Origin: Microcoleus sp. FACHB-61
GTDB taxonomy: Bacteria; Cyanobacteriota; Cyanobacteriia; Cyanobacteriales; Microcoleaceae
Direction: 5' to 3'
Length of the DNA: 64,000 bases
Assembly (NCBI GenBank): GCA_014695295.1
Contig: JACJNY010000057.1
Coordinates: forward strand, 62,001-126,000
Shown here: positions 8,621-18,200 of the stretch, piece by piece
How the letters are laid out: every line of letters begins with the position of its first letter
Numbering within the stretch: position 1 is the stretch's first letter
The notes under the pieces: model-generated
Databases searched by the model: none
What the model was told of the DNA's origin: nothing
What the model saw: the letters and a program-made list of their open reading frames with translations, nothing else
Program-made: the position numbers and the translations under genes

Positions 8621-9367
8621 TCACTGAGTCAAAGCTTTGAGGAATGTCTGGAGTTCTGCCAAAAAACCTTTCTTTTTTAGAGGTTTTGCAGGTGTGGTGG
8701 ACTCAGGATCGGCAGTTCCGAGAGCTTTGCCTAAAATCCGCTCTAAATCGTCTCCGACAGGTTTTTGGGCGGTTTCAGAAATTATTTCGTATTGGTCGTT
8801 TGTTTCCAGCCAGACTTGCCAGGATTGGGGGTAGCAGCGGAATAAAGCTGCGGTGTCTAGCGGTCTGATGTAGTAGCAGGATTCGATTTTGCTGAGGAAT
8901 CGATCGCGCAATTGGCGGCCCGCATAGCCTATACCTATAGTGGCAACATCTTCCAGGCGCGGGTTGAGTAGAATTACTGGGCGACCGGCCGCAGCTATGT
9001 AAAGTTGTTCGACTTGGGCTACTTCTACGGCTGCTGGATTGATCAAAAGGAAAAGTTGATCTTCCGGTGCTATTTTATCTTCAACAGGGCTGCGACTGCT
9101 ACCCAAATCACTGACTTTAAACGGTGTTTCTCCCCAGTCGCGGCGCGCGAGGGCTGCCGCACCGGCGTCGGGAAAAAAGACTTTTACTCCGGGGTAGATT
9201 TCTTCAAATTCTGGGAGGAATTGTTCGGTGATAGACTGTGCTTGCAGGGCGATTTCTGGAAATACTAATTCGACTTGCAGTAGAGTTTTGCCGTCCGAGA
9301 GGGCAGCGGCGGTGGCAATGCGGGATTGGGCGATCGCCTCGTTGAGATCCTTGGGCAGTTCTGTCAT
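8621..9367 (-). CDS. DUF1995 family protein (LPA3-like)
   Basis: 248 residues, with no signal peptide or membrane helix. The N-terminus (LPKDLNEAIAQSRIATAAAL), the central KVFFPDAGAAALARRDWG and the later 'LLINPAAVEVAQVEQL' match the DUF1995 family shared by cyanobacteria and plastids. A plant member (LOW PSII ACCUMULATION 3) takes part in photosystem II assembly, so a role in thylakoid biogenesis is possible here by family membership only. The last 35 residues are a basic linker (PAKPLKKKG) plus a short helix. The call is firm at the family level. Confidence 0.8.
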   Translation of the reverse strand: MTELPKDLNEAIAQSRIATAAALSDGKTLLQVELVFPEIALQAQSITEQFLPEFEEIYPGVKVFFPDAGAAALARRDWGETPFKVSDLGSSRSPVEDKIAPEDQLFLLINPAAVEVAQVEQLYIAAAGRPVILLNPRLEDVATIGIGYAGRQLRDRFLSKIESCYYIRPLDTAALFRCYPQSWQVWLETNDQYEIISETAQKPVGDDLERILGKALGTADPESTTPAKPLKKKGFLAELQTFLKALTQ

Positions 9368-9448
9368 TAATCTTATTGTTTTTACTCGACTTCTCTCTAT
9401 CTAATTTTACCTGAAATATTGCACCATTCTCAATTACCTATTTAGGCA

Positions 9449-9507
9449 CAGGCAAGATGCCTGTTCCACAAGAAAATTCACTCTTTGTGGAACAGGCATC
9501 TTGCCTG
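9449..9507. repeat. Perfect 23-bp inverted repeat
   Basis: The arm at 9449-9471 is reverse-complementary without mismatch to 9485-9507, with a 13-base loop. The arm itself contains a shorter palindrome (GGCAAGATGCC). It lies in a 176-base gap between two minus-strand genes. The length and perfection suggest a small mobile repeat, or a strong hairpin ending the upstream transcript (the gene at 9544-10275). Confidence 0.8.
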
Positions 9508-9543
9508 TTCTTGAGAATGATACAAGATGTAAGTTTTACCGCA

Positions 9544-10275
9544 CTAAGCGACAAAAGCTAACACCGATACGGGCGAGCCGGAACCTCCCAAAAGACGCAA
9601 TATTCCGATAACTAAAGTGATGTTAGCCGCAGGTAACAAGTCGAGATTGGCCAGATTTTCCAGCACTATTCGCTGCTTTTCCAATACCAATTTGTTAACC
9701 GCAAAACTTTCATCTCGCCCGATATCGACTCCGTGGGTGTCGGTTCCAATTCCCGCTACCGAGCGTTCTTCTAGCAAAAATTGAGTTGCTGCTTTGCCAA
9801 ATCCGGGAAAGTGGCAAATTCCGCGATCGTCTCGGTTAAAAAATGCTCCCTGATTATCCCATTTTTCTTGCCAGCCAGTATACAATAAAACTAGATTTCC
9901 CGGTTCTATAAGTTTGTGCTGCCGTTCCCAAGTCAATATATCATCAATTGTTAAAGTGTAGTCGGAATTGGCAAGACTTTGCTCTCGGATGTCGATCGCA
10001 ATTGCGGGGGAAACTAGCGACTGCGGGGAATAACTATCAATGCTGGCGCCTCCTGCATAAAAGCTGTTGGGTGCGTTGATGTGAGTGCCGCTGTGTTCTC
10101 CCATTGAGAATTTTCGCAGGAAATACCCGTCTGTTTCTATTTGAGATACTGTGGCAATTTCTGTGGCTGGATCTCCTGACCAAAGGGGAATATTTGGATG
10201 AATTGCATGAGTTAAGTCTATAATTTGGCTGTAGGCGATCGTTTTTAAGTTATTTGAGTTGAAGTTGTTTGTCAT
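9544..10275 (-). CDS. Cyclase / kynurenine formamidase-like family protein
   Basis: 243 residues of the cyclase family (KynB-like metal-dependent hydrolases). The start IIDLTHAIHPNIPLWSGDP and the metal motif GEHSGTHINAPNSF are characteristic; 'GIGTDTHGVDIG' and a late Leu/Val-rich strand complete the fold. The usual motif is HxGTHxDxP; here the Asp is Asn, a change also likely in a subgroup of the family. Substrate cannot be assigned. It lies 84 bases downstream of an acyl-CoA dehydrogenase gene on the same strand and may form an operon with it, which would suggest a small-molecule modification pathway. Confidence 0.8.
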   Translation of the reverse strand: MTNNFNSNNLKTIAYSQIIDLTHAIHPNIPLWSGDPATEIATVSQIETDGYFLRKFSMGEHSGTHINAPNSFYAGGASIDSYSPQSLVSPAIAIDIREQSLANSDYTLTIDDILTWERQHKLIEPGNLVLLYTGWQEKWDNQGAFFNRDDRGICHFPGFGKAATQFLLEERSVAGIGTDTHGVDIGRDESFAVNKLVLEKQRIVLENLANLDLLPAANITLVIGILRLLGGSGSPVSVLAFVA

Positions 10276-10359
10276 CAGGTTAAATATATCTATTATTTAT
10301 TAAACACAGTTGAGTTTTTGACCTTCGGCGAGCTCAATATAAAATATAAAATCTAAAAT

Positions 10360-11424
10360 CTAAAATTCGATTAGTCGATCGAGCGTTGCTTCCATCACAT
10401 CCTTTGTTTGCCCGGAAACAGTATACACCAAAGCTTCTCGATAAACTCTCCCGGCTGGGTGTAGCACACCGTTAGCAGCACCGCTAGAAACTGCAACCGC
10501 AGCGTGTCCGCAACGCACCGCTAAATCAATGGCTTGAGCTCGCAGCGCTAATTGTTCTGCTTTCGAGCTATGTTGAGATTGTGGGAAATTCTGTTTTAGC
10601 CGATCGAGCTTTTGCTCTAGTTTTTGGCAAGCCGCCGCTATAAAAGGTGAATTCTTAGCAGCCGCCGCTGCTGCAATTACATCCAATCCCGCTCGAATAC
10701 AGCCAAAAGTACCCGGAGCAAAATTAAGTATATTTTTGTTGTCGTTTTCCGCAATCCACCCAACAGGTTTAACTGAAATTATTTCCGATTCATGCAGCAA
10801 CCAATTATCGAGAGTGGCTGTCACAGTATTAGTCGAGTTCATGGCGATTAACTGCATGATTTCGCTAAAAGCTATTTTACCCGATTCGCGTTCAATATTG
10901 GCAAAAGGCACTAAACCGAAAACTGCGCGATTGTCAGGAAGTACCGCCGCTACAATAAACTTTTGAAACAAGCCAAAACCTGTTACCCAAGGAACTTTTC
11001 CTGACAATATGTAGCCATCTTTTGCGGGAGTGGCGGTGACAGCAGGATTGCCCGATCGCCTCAAATGCGAAAACCCAATACCCAAGCGCAACTCTTTTTG
11101 GGCGATCGCGGGCAAGTATCTGCTTTTTAGCATTTCATTGTCGCTGTTGGCAAGCATAGCAGTTGCGCTGTGGTGCTGAGTTTGCAGGAAAGACAAAGCG
11201 CCGGAATATCGAGCCGTCAATTCCTGATATTGGTAAAAAATCTCCGGTGCAATTTCGGCACCGCCCCATTTTTGGGGAACTCGCAACGCTAAGAGCGATC
11301 GATCTTCCAATCCAGCAATTGCTGTTTTCAGCGCTTCCGAGTCGCTGTCGATAATTTCAGCGTGAGGTGCAACGCACTTTTGTAGGTAAGTTTCTGTGCT
11401 GTTGAGAATATCTTGGAAATCCAT
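10360..11424 (-). CDS. Acyl-CoA dehydrogenase family flavoprotein
   Basis: 354 residues. Layout fits the acyl-CoA dehydrogenase fold: N-terminal helices, the middle beta-domain (LGIGFSHLRRSGNPAVTATP then GYILSGKVPWVTGFG, FAD-contact region), and a C-terminal helical bundle ending in SGQTKDVMEATLDRLI. Most cyanobacteria lack full fatty-acid beta-oxidation, so members of this family usually act in special pathways. No Glu base could be placed with certainty in the helical bundle. It is the first gene of a possible two-gene unit with the cyclase-family gene, 84 bases downstream. Substrate unknown. Confidence 0.8.
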   Translation of the reverse strand: MDFQDILNSTETYLQKCVAPHAEIIDSDSEALKTAIAGLEDRSLLALRVPQKWGGAEIAPEIFYQYQELTARYSGALSFLQTQHHSATAMLANSDNEMLKSRYLPAIAQKELRLGIGFSHLRRSGNPAVTATPAKDGYILSGKVPWVTGFGLFQKFIVAAVLPDNRAVFGLVPFANIERESGKIAFSEIMQLIAMNSTNTVTATLDNWLLHESEIISVKPVGWIAENDNKNILNFAPGTFGCIRAGLDVIAAAAAAKNSPFIAAACQKLEQKLDRLKQNFPQSQHSSKAEQLALRAQAIDLAVRCGHAAVAVSSGAANGVLHPAGRVYREALVYTVSGQTKDVMEATLDRLIEF

Positions 11425-11499
11425 CTTTTATAATTATTTTCTAGAAACTTTTACCCTTACTTCGGAAAGTTTTATAGCCCGCGCATAGGTAGCTAAAAG

Positions 11500-11553
11500 C
11501 CAGGTTTCTACGAGTTTTGCGACGAGTCACGATAAATCTACAAAGAAACCTGG
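11500..11553. repeat. 10-bp inverted repeat followed by T-run
   Basis: CCAGGTTTCT at 11500-11509 pairs with AGAAACCTGG at 11544-11553, followed by TTTTT. This resembles a dispersed cyanobacterial element type with 'CCGGGTTT' arms (compare 21303-21370). It may terminate the rfbF transcript, if that runs past 11629, but the loop is long. Confidence 0.5.
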
Positions 11554-11628
11554 TTTTTGAGGTCATTTTATAGTTATTTTTATTCAAAATTCTGTGGGGC
11601 GGGGAGAAAATCCCGCCCCAAAACTAAC

Positions 11629-12405
11629 TCATTTCCACACTTTCCAAGGAGCCTTCCCTTCATCCCAAAGCTCGTTTAAATACTTGTATTCTCGAAAAGT
11701 ATCCATCGCAAAGAAGAAGCCATCATGGCGGTAAGCCATCAACTGTCCGTCTGCCGCCAAACGCTGCATCGGCTCTTGTTCTAAAATACAATCATCTCCC
11801 CCCAAATACTCAAATACCCGGCGGTTAAATATCATATATCCAACACTGATCCAGCCGTCGATTTGAGGTTTTTCAGTAAATTGAACTACGCGGCTATCGC
11901 TGTCTACCTCCAAAATCCCAAAGCGAGAAATCGGGCGAAATGTAGTGACAGTTGCCAGCTTCCCGTGAGACTTGTGAAAATCCATCAAGGCGTCAATATC
12001 GACATCAGCTACTCCATCGCCGTATGTCACCATGAAATTCTCGCGATCGATATATTTTTCGATCCGTTTTACCCGCCCTCCCGTCATGCTTGCCGCCCCA
12101 GTTTCAGCCAGGGTAACATTAAAATCTTGTTCCAGATGTTCCTCGTGATAAGTGATGGTATTTTGGCGGCCTAAGCAGATAGTAAAGTCATTGTTCATGG
12201 CTTCATAATTAAGGAAATATTCTTTAATCATGTTGCCGCGATAGCCCAAGCACACAATAAAGTTTTGGAAACCGTAGTGTGCATAGATTTTCATGATGTG
12301 CCAAATAATCGGATGCCCCCCCACCTCAACTAAGGGTTTGGGACGAAATTCTGTTTCTTCTCGGAGACGAGTACCGAGACCGCCGGCTAGGATAACTACT
12401 TGCAT
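11629..12405 (-). CDS. rfbF: Glucose-1-phosphate cytidylyltransferase
   Basis: 258 residues, full length for the family. The N-terminus MQVVILAGGLGTRLREETE is the nucleotide-binding signature, followed by RPKPLVEVGG; the product-binding YGDGVADVD (Asp metal ligand), FTEKPQ and 'GFFFAMDTFREYKYLNELW' at the end are all as in RfbF/DdhA. It makes CDP-glucose from CTP and glucose-1-phosphate, the first step toward 3,6-dideoxyhexoses or related CDP-sugars for surface glycans. The usual partner rfbG (CDP-glucose dehydratase) is not in the window; it could lie elsewhere. A Gly-rich loop and all core motifs are intact. Confidence 0.93.
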   Translation of the reverse strand: MQVVILAGGLGTRLREETEFRPKPLVEVGGHPIIWHIMKIYAHYGFQNFIVCLGYRGNMIKEYFLNYEAMNNDFTICLGRQNTITYHEEHLEQDFNVTLAETGAASMTGGRVKRIEKYIDRENFMVTYGDGVADVDIDALMDFHKSHGKLATVTTFRPISRFGILEVDSDSRVVQFTEKPQIDGWISVGYMIFNRRVFEYLGGDDCILEQEPMQRLAADGQLMAYRHDGFFFAMDTFREYKYLNELWDEGKAPWKVWK

Positions 12406-12538
12406 TTTTTCAAATTTTTAAAGATGATAAATTAATTTATCATCAATCAGCCGTGCGTTTTTCAAAGAATTATTAACATTTTCTCATAGTGAGTGAAGCT
12501 TTGTAAACCACAGAAATCACGAACTATTATAAATAATC

Positions 12539-12695
12539 GTAGGGTGCGCGCGGAACACCGTGTATTTATGAAGAATTGTAGGGTGTGGACAAAGCACCAT
12601 GTATTTAAAGACTGCGCGCAATTTCTAACTAACAGTAGGGCGCGCACTGCGCCCGGTATATTTGAATGCTGCGCGTTATTTCTAAGTTACGAATG
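12539..12695. repeat. Three degenerate tandem units starting GTAGGG
   Basis: Units begin at about 12539, 12580 and 12635, each as GTAGGG(T/C)G followed by a GC-rich palindrome and then 'GTATTTA' or 'GTATATTT'; the second and third share TGCGCG(C/T).ATTTCTAA. They fill the gap between rfbF and the toxin gene. Short frames across them on both strands are shadows of the repeat. They may mark a recombination-prone junction. Confidence 0.6.
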
Positions 12696-12763
12696 GTAGA
12701 TTAGGAAATAGACAAAACAACAGCAAACACCTATACTAAATATAAGGAAGAGATTCAACAGCA

Positions 12764-13306
12764 ATGAAAAATCAACTCGATCGCCGAAAAAAGTTTTTAG
12801 GTATCCTGTGTGCGATCGCCTCAATAATTATATTATTCCAATCGGCAATAACTGGTGTTTACGCCACGGTTGTTGCACAGGAAATTTCAACTATACCCGG
12901 ACAAAGCACCGTAGCTTTGGTGCCCAAGATACCGGGCGGCGGATTAGACTTTCACGAAGCAGCAGGAGGACACACTTTAGAGAGACACGTTGGCAAAACA
13001 GAAGCACAACTAGCACAGCGACTCGCCAGCGAAACGAGAATTTCTGCCGCATCTTCTTTTACTGACCGTTCCGTCGCCGAAGCGGCCATTGGGGAAGCAA
13101 TGAACAGAAATCAAAGTGCGATCGACTCCTGGGTGAAAAGTCCAGGCAATCGTTATACGATCGACTACAATGCCAACAGAATAATTGGGATTACTCTGCG
13201 GCGCCGCGCATCCAAAGCAACTTCAGCATCTGGCCTGAGAATCGTCCTCCAGCGCAGCGCCAAATTACCTCCCGGATACTTTATTCTCACAGCCTATCCC
13301 GCATGA
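12764..13306 (+). CDS. Exported RNase A-like toxin (CdiA-CT RNase A domain)
   Basis: 180 residues. Residues 1-39 form a signal peptide or anchor: basic MKNQLDRRKK, then a hydrophobic core (FLGILCAIASIIILF). From residue 60 on the sequence follows the bacterial CdiA-CT RNase A domain: GGHTLERHVGKTEAQLAQRL, ASSFTDRSVAEAAI, the Trp helix, and the last strand GYFILTAYP. Putative catalytic residues are His75, Arg86, Thr176 and Tyr178; their spacing matches what I recall for the Yersinia kristensenii CDI toxin. No cysteines support disulphides as in animal RNase A. The stop overlaps the immunity gene start by ATGA. Normally this domain sits at the tip of a huge CdiA; here it stands alone with its own export signal. 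Confidence 0.85.
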   Translation: MKNQLDRRKKFLGILCAIASIIILFQSAITGVYATVVAQEISTIPGQSTVALVPKIPGGGLDFHEAAGGHTLERHVGKTEAQLAQRLASETRISAASSFTDRSVAEAAIGEAMNRNQSAIDSWVKSPGNRYTIDYNANRIIGITLRRRASKATSASGLRIVLQRSAKLPPGYFILTAYPA

Positions 13307-13602
13307 TAAATCAATTTCCTCATTTAACCCAATTTTTCAGTTCCTACTTTCACCAAGACTGGCCGCTAGAAGCTGACACTCCCAGCGATGTAGTGAACAG
13401 CTACCGCAGCAGCGAACCGCCCGCAAGTGTTGAAGCTGCATCGCAAGAACTCAGCAAACTGCTCGAAATGCCGATCGCCCCAGCCGATTTAGAAGCATTC
13501 ATCCTCGATGAATTAGGGTGTTACTACGACCCACAAGCCGAAAATCAAACAGTCAGAGAGTGGTTGGAATCCGTGCAAAAATCTTTGACAAATCCTAGCT
13601 AA
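13303..13602 (+). CDS. CdiI-type immunity protein
   Basis: 99 residues, starting inside the last codons of the toxin gene (ATGA overlap), which implies translational coupling. The sequence has the layout of CdiI_2-like immunity proteins: 'FFSSYFHQDWPLEADTP', a central alpha-helical part, 'LGCYYDPQAENQTVREWLESV' at the end. It is acidic, with no signal peptide, so it stays in the cytoplasm and would protect against imported or misrouted RNase. Assignment rests on family resemblance plus position next to the matching toxin. Confidence 0.82.
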   Translation: MINQFPHLTQFFSSYFHQDWPLEADTPSDVVNSYRSSEPPASVEAASQELSKLLEMPIAPADLEAFILDELGCYYDPQAENQTVREWLESVQKSLTNPS

Positions 13603-13637
13603 AATCTATATATATGTAAGAACACGGCTATATATTT

Positions 13638-13666
13638 GTAAGGACACGGCACTATCGTGTCCCTAC
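13638..13666. terminator. Hairpin after the toxin/immunity unit
   Basis: GTAAGGACACG (13638-13648) pairs with CGTGTCCCTAC (13656-13666) with one mismatch. It lies between the convergent immunity and glycosidase genes. A T-run is lacking, so it may be a repeat rather than a true terminator. Confidence 0.45.
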
Positions 13667-13697
13667 AAGTTGTCCACAATTCAATAGGATAGCTAGC

Positions 13698-15026
13698 TCA
13701 CTTGCTAACAGTCAATAAGTAGCCTTCGTGGACGTTGAAATTAGGGATAACATAAGCTAAGCTGCCGCTACCCACCGAAACATTTTCTTCTTTAACGGTG
13801 ACAAGCTTTTGCACAGATCCTTCTTGATTGTTGGGAATTTTTTCTAATTTGATACTGATTTTCTGACCACTTTGAATACCTAGCTGCTGCAAATTCGCAA
13901 GATTCAAGGTAACGGTTGTCGCTGAGGAATAATTGGGGTCGAAATAGCCTAAAAGTATCTGTGCTTTACCTTCAGGATTTGACTTGCTGGCTAAAGCGAC
14001 AAGGCGATTGTTATTTGACCAACTCCGCACCCGCGAATTAACTCCGTCAGCATAAGCTTTGTATGTCCACCAAGCGGCTCTCGGTTCAAAATTATTAGGC
14101 GTGACCATCCCAGTCAGCGTATTGTTGAAGCAATTGCTAACTTTATTTGGCCCTTTAGTATCCCAACAAGCTCTGCAAGCACCGTCGGCTTTTGCATACT
14201 CCAAATTATACAAATAACCTAAAATTTCCCCCGGCTGGTACTGCGCTAATTCCCCGACAATTTCGTTGACGTAAATTTTTTGCATTTTCAGTTCTTTGTA
14301 AGAGGGACTTTGCTGAAAATTGCGTTTAGCATCAATCACATGATCGTCCACAAATAAAATTATGGTATCGTTTAGTTCGTGCCAAGCTAGGAAATTTACT
14401 TCCAGTTTGTTCGCTTTGCAGTAATTCAAAAAGGCAGCGAGATATTCTTTGTTGTAAGTGCTGATACTCGGCCCGCCAATCATGGCTGACGGACCCAATT
14501 CTTCCCGCAAAATTTTGTAAGCCCTTTTGTAAGTTTCAAAGAATTGTTCTCTGCTTCCCTTCCAAAACGGATTTTTTAAATCGGGTTCGTTCCAAATATC
14601 CCAAATAATTTTCTTGTCTTTATTTTGCTGGGCTAACTGTCGGATGAATGCTTCCCACGCGGGGTAATCTTGATAGGGCCAGCCTTTGGGGTTGGTGCCG
14701 TAGCCCCAGATGTCGCTAACTAATAGTTGAAATTCGGCTCCGCTGGCGATTACTCGATCGTAAATATCGAGTCTCCCAACGCGCCAAAGTTTGAGCTGCA
14801 AGGGTTTGATTGAGTGATCCGGCGGCTGGCTGGGGTCTATTCCGTGCAGCATACCGCTCATGGAAATTGTACCGGTGGCTGGCTTTCCAAAATCTACTGT
14901 AACGTTCGATCGAAGTTGGGCAACAGTTGGTTGCTGCCCCAAATATGTTATTAACAGGACAGTTAGCGCAGCTAAGCAAATTGGCAGCAGCTTATTAATA
15001 GGTTTGAACTTGAAGGAGAATTGCAT
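13698..15026 (-). CDS. GH39-like glycoside hydrolase, exported
   Basis: 442 residues from the ATG at 15026; the longer frame to 15134 adds a GC-rich, unlikely N-terminus. A signal or membrane anchor is seen at residues 10-35 (LLPICLAALTVLLITYLG). The catalytic TIM barrel carries WDIWNEPDLKNPFW (acid/base Glu) and 'KIYVNEIVGE' as probable nucleophile segment, as in GH39 beta-xylosidases and related clan A hydrolases. The last 110 residues form a beta domain (VGSGSLAYVIPNFNVHEGYLL). It probably trims extracellular polysaccharide. Gene neighbours (rfbF, the triple glycosyltransferase) fit a surface-glycan role. Confidence 0.75.
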   Translation of the reverse strand: MQFSFKFKPINKLLPICLAALTVLLITYLGQQPTVAQLRSNVTVDFGKPATGTISMSGMLHGIDPSQPPDHSIKPLQLKLWRVGRLDIYDRVIASGAEFQLLVSDIWGYGTNPKGWPYQDYPAWEAFIRQLAQQNKDKKIIWDIWNEPDLKNPFWKGSREQFFETYKRAYKILREELGPSAMIGGPSISTYNKEYLAAFLNYCKANKLEVNFLAWHELNDTIILFVDDHVIDAKRNFQQSPSYKELKMQKIYVNEIVGELAQYQPGEILGYLYNLEYAKADGACRACWDTKGPNKVSNCFNNTLTGMVTPNNFEPRAAWWTYKAYADGVNSRVRSWSNNNRLVALASKSNPEGKAQILLGYFDPNYSSATTVTLNLANLQQLGIQSGQKISIKLEKIPNNQEGSVQKLVTVKEENVSVGSGSLAYVIPNFNVHEGYLLTVSK

Positions 15027-15213
15027 ATTGTATGGAGTGAGTTCTTCACTAAAACTGTTAGGGTATTCAGAAACCCAGAAGGGCGGGCACGGGGGCCTCG
15101 ACGCGAGACTTCGGCGAACGGCACCGCCCTGCATAAATCGGATCTATCGGTGTTAGGCTTTTGGTTTTAAGATTGCCATTCCGATGCGAAATGACATTCT
15201 GCTATCCAAAGTC

Positions 15214-18200
15214 CTAACGAACAGACAAGGCAGCTTCAAAACCCTGTATTGATTCTATCAATTCTTGCCAAGCTTCGGAATGAATTAGCGAGTAAGTATC
15301 GAGTTTAACGCCCTTTTCTGAAGAGAACACCACAAAATTTTGGAGCCAGCTCAAGATAGTTTCTGTTGGCAACAGTGGCGTGCATTTCCAAGATGACTGC
15401 AAATTCTCAACCATCCCGGACACATCCCCGCGCCCGCAAGCTTCCCATGCTTTCCATACTAGATAGTAGTAATTGAGCATACTGTCAACTTGCTGGATCT
15501 GCTTTTGGACTTTGGGGGCGATCGATGATTGTTCTTGATTGCTGCTAGCGGATAAGGCTTGTTCGATGACCTCTGCGTATTCCAAAAGCATCCGTTCTTC
15601 CTTGAATAGTTCTTGGGCCCGGAGTTTGCAAGCTTGTCCTGCAAGCCTCCGCAATTCGGGATTTTGGGCCCATAGTTCTACGGTTTCGGCTAACTCTTGT
15701 GCTGTCTTTTGCGGGTCAATTTTAGGATCGGGTATCAACTTTCCAGTCTCTCCCAACTCTTCGGGAATACCGCTAACTGCTGTGGCAATTACGGGCAATC
15801 CTTTCGCCATTGCTTCCATGACTGCTAGCGGCATTCCCTCAGCTTCGGAAGATAAAATAAAGATGTCGCTGGCGTCTAACCAATCGGCAATATCCCATCG
15901 CTGACCTATGAATTTAACCTGTTCGGTGACTCCTAATTGGCTGACACTTGCTCTCAATTCAGGCTCCATATTGTCGTGAGTGGTAGAACCGGGCCCGGCC
16001 CAAACAAAGTATAGCTGCGACCAAATCGGACGATTTTTCAGTTGGGCGATCGCCTGCAATTGATACTGATATCCTTTAATGGGAGTCAGTCTCGCCGCCG
16101 TGAAACAAACCACAGCTTCTTCGGGGATTCCTTGTTCTTGGCGCAGGCGTTGGCGGTTTGAAAGATTTGGCGGTTCAAAATAACTGTTCGGCCTGCCGTA
16201 ATAAATAACTTTTCCTTGCTCCAAAGGATTTTTGAATATCCTCTTAAATAAGTTCAAATTATTGTGAGAAACTGCTATTACCGAGCGAGATAAACTGTAC
16301 TGGTACGACACTGCATCCAAATAAGAAATTCCATCGCCACGATCGAATGTTTTAGAATAGCTATCGACATAACCAAGAGCAATTATGTACGGTATATTCT
16401 GCTTAAGAGCAACTTGTTTGGCGGCAAAGTTTGCCATAGCCCAGCCGTCGCTAAATATAATTAAATCCGGTTGAGCTTGCGCGTAAATTTTTTCAGCATC
16501 GCCTAAATGATAAGCAATTCGCGCAAACTCTTTCATCGTATCGAACTCCAGCCAAATATGCTCTATACCTAGCTGCTGCTGTTCGGCAATTAAAGGGTTA
16601 GAAGCTTGAGTTTGAACACTACTAACTCGGTAGCCGTCGGCTACTAATTTGCATAAAAGTGAATGGTTGAATTGAGCTAAACCTCCTACTCCGTGGTCTT
16701 CTGTGTACATGAGTACGTTCGTTGCTTTCTGGGAAGCAATCAAACTCGGTGCGACGGATTGAAATTGAGAGATATTGTTGACAGCCGTGAATGCTATACT
16801 TTGCCATTCCTTTAAATTAGTAAAGTCACAAATATCAAATTTGTAGCCGTATGATGCCGAAAATGCCTTAAAATCTTCCACCCACTTAAAAATAGTTTGT
16901 GTCCCAGAAAAAGGAGTGTAGTAGAGAGATTTTTCGAGACACTCAGCCATCTCGGCAAAATAGCCGTCACGATACATTCGCCATCCCATCCACACTAAAG
17001 ACCTGTAACGTTCTTGGGGTCTCAAGTCGCGGATGTACTTGGGCAAGTCCGATCGCGCAAAGAATTGCTCCATCACAACTTCCATATTTTTCATTACTTT
17101 GGAGCCGCCGGACATGAGATTGCTATCGTGCTGGCGGTAGCAGGTTAGTATTTCTTTTAACCAAACACATTGGCAGCCTTTTAAAGCTAAACGCAAGACA
17201 AAATCTAAATCTTCAGTTGGCGGAAAGCGAGGGTCAAATCCCCCCAATCGTTCCCACCACTCGCGCCGCAACATCATCGCGCTGGGGCGCACGTATTTAT
17301 ACATAACAAATGTTTCTAAATTTAATTGTGGTGCGTATTCCCAAGGCAGGGCTGGGGAAATATCTTTGCCTTTTTCATCGACGATCAACCAGCCGGTTTG
17401 AACCATATCTAAAGAAGGGTCTGCGTCAAAACAAGCAATTTGTTTTGCAAGTTTTTCTGGCAGGAAGAAGTCGTCGGCATCTAGAAAAGCTAAAAATTCG
17501 CCTTTTGCCAGTTCGCAGCCGCGATTCCGAGCTATTGCTGCTCCTTGATTTTCCTGATAGACGTACTGAATTATATCGCGGTAAGCATTTAAGACTAGGC
17601 TTGTGCTGTCTGTAGAACCGTCATCTATGACAATAACTTCCCAGTCTTGGTAAGTTTGAGCGATAACGCTTTCTATGGCTATAGTAATGTAGCGCTCACA
17701 GTTGTATACTGGGATAATTACGCTGACTCGCGGTGTTTTTGCCGAAAATATGCTAGCCATTAACTTTTTCCATTCTGATAAGTTTCTTAATGATTGAAAA
17801 TTGATTGTAAGTCCGTAAGCTTGAGAAATATTATGTAGACGTTTGATCCAATCTATTACAGTTATTGCGGGAGAATAAGGACTGTAGGGGAGAGATTTTT
17901 GGAAAAATTCAACTGCCTCTACTGGATACCTACTATAGTACAATTGCCATGCCATCCAAGTCAATGCTTCGTAGAAAGCCGGATTTTCTAAATCGCGGAT
18001 GTGCTGCGGCAAATCAGACAGAGCGAAAAATTTTTGTTTTAAGCTAATAAAAAGATTTGCTTGTTTCTGGGCTTTTTTTATTGATACATTTTGGTCGTGC
18101 TGGCGGTAGCATACTGTCACTTGAGGCAGCCAAGCTGCTTGGCAACCCAACACTGCTAAACGTATTACTAAATCTGAATCGTCCACTGAATCAAACTCAG

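Noticed and set aside
12493-12699. Short frames on both strands across the GTAGGG repeats
   Set aside because: The sequence is built of repeats; translation just reflects them.
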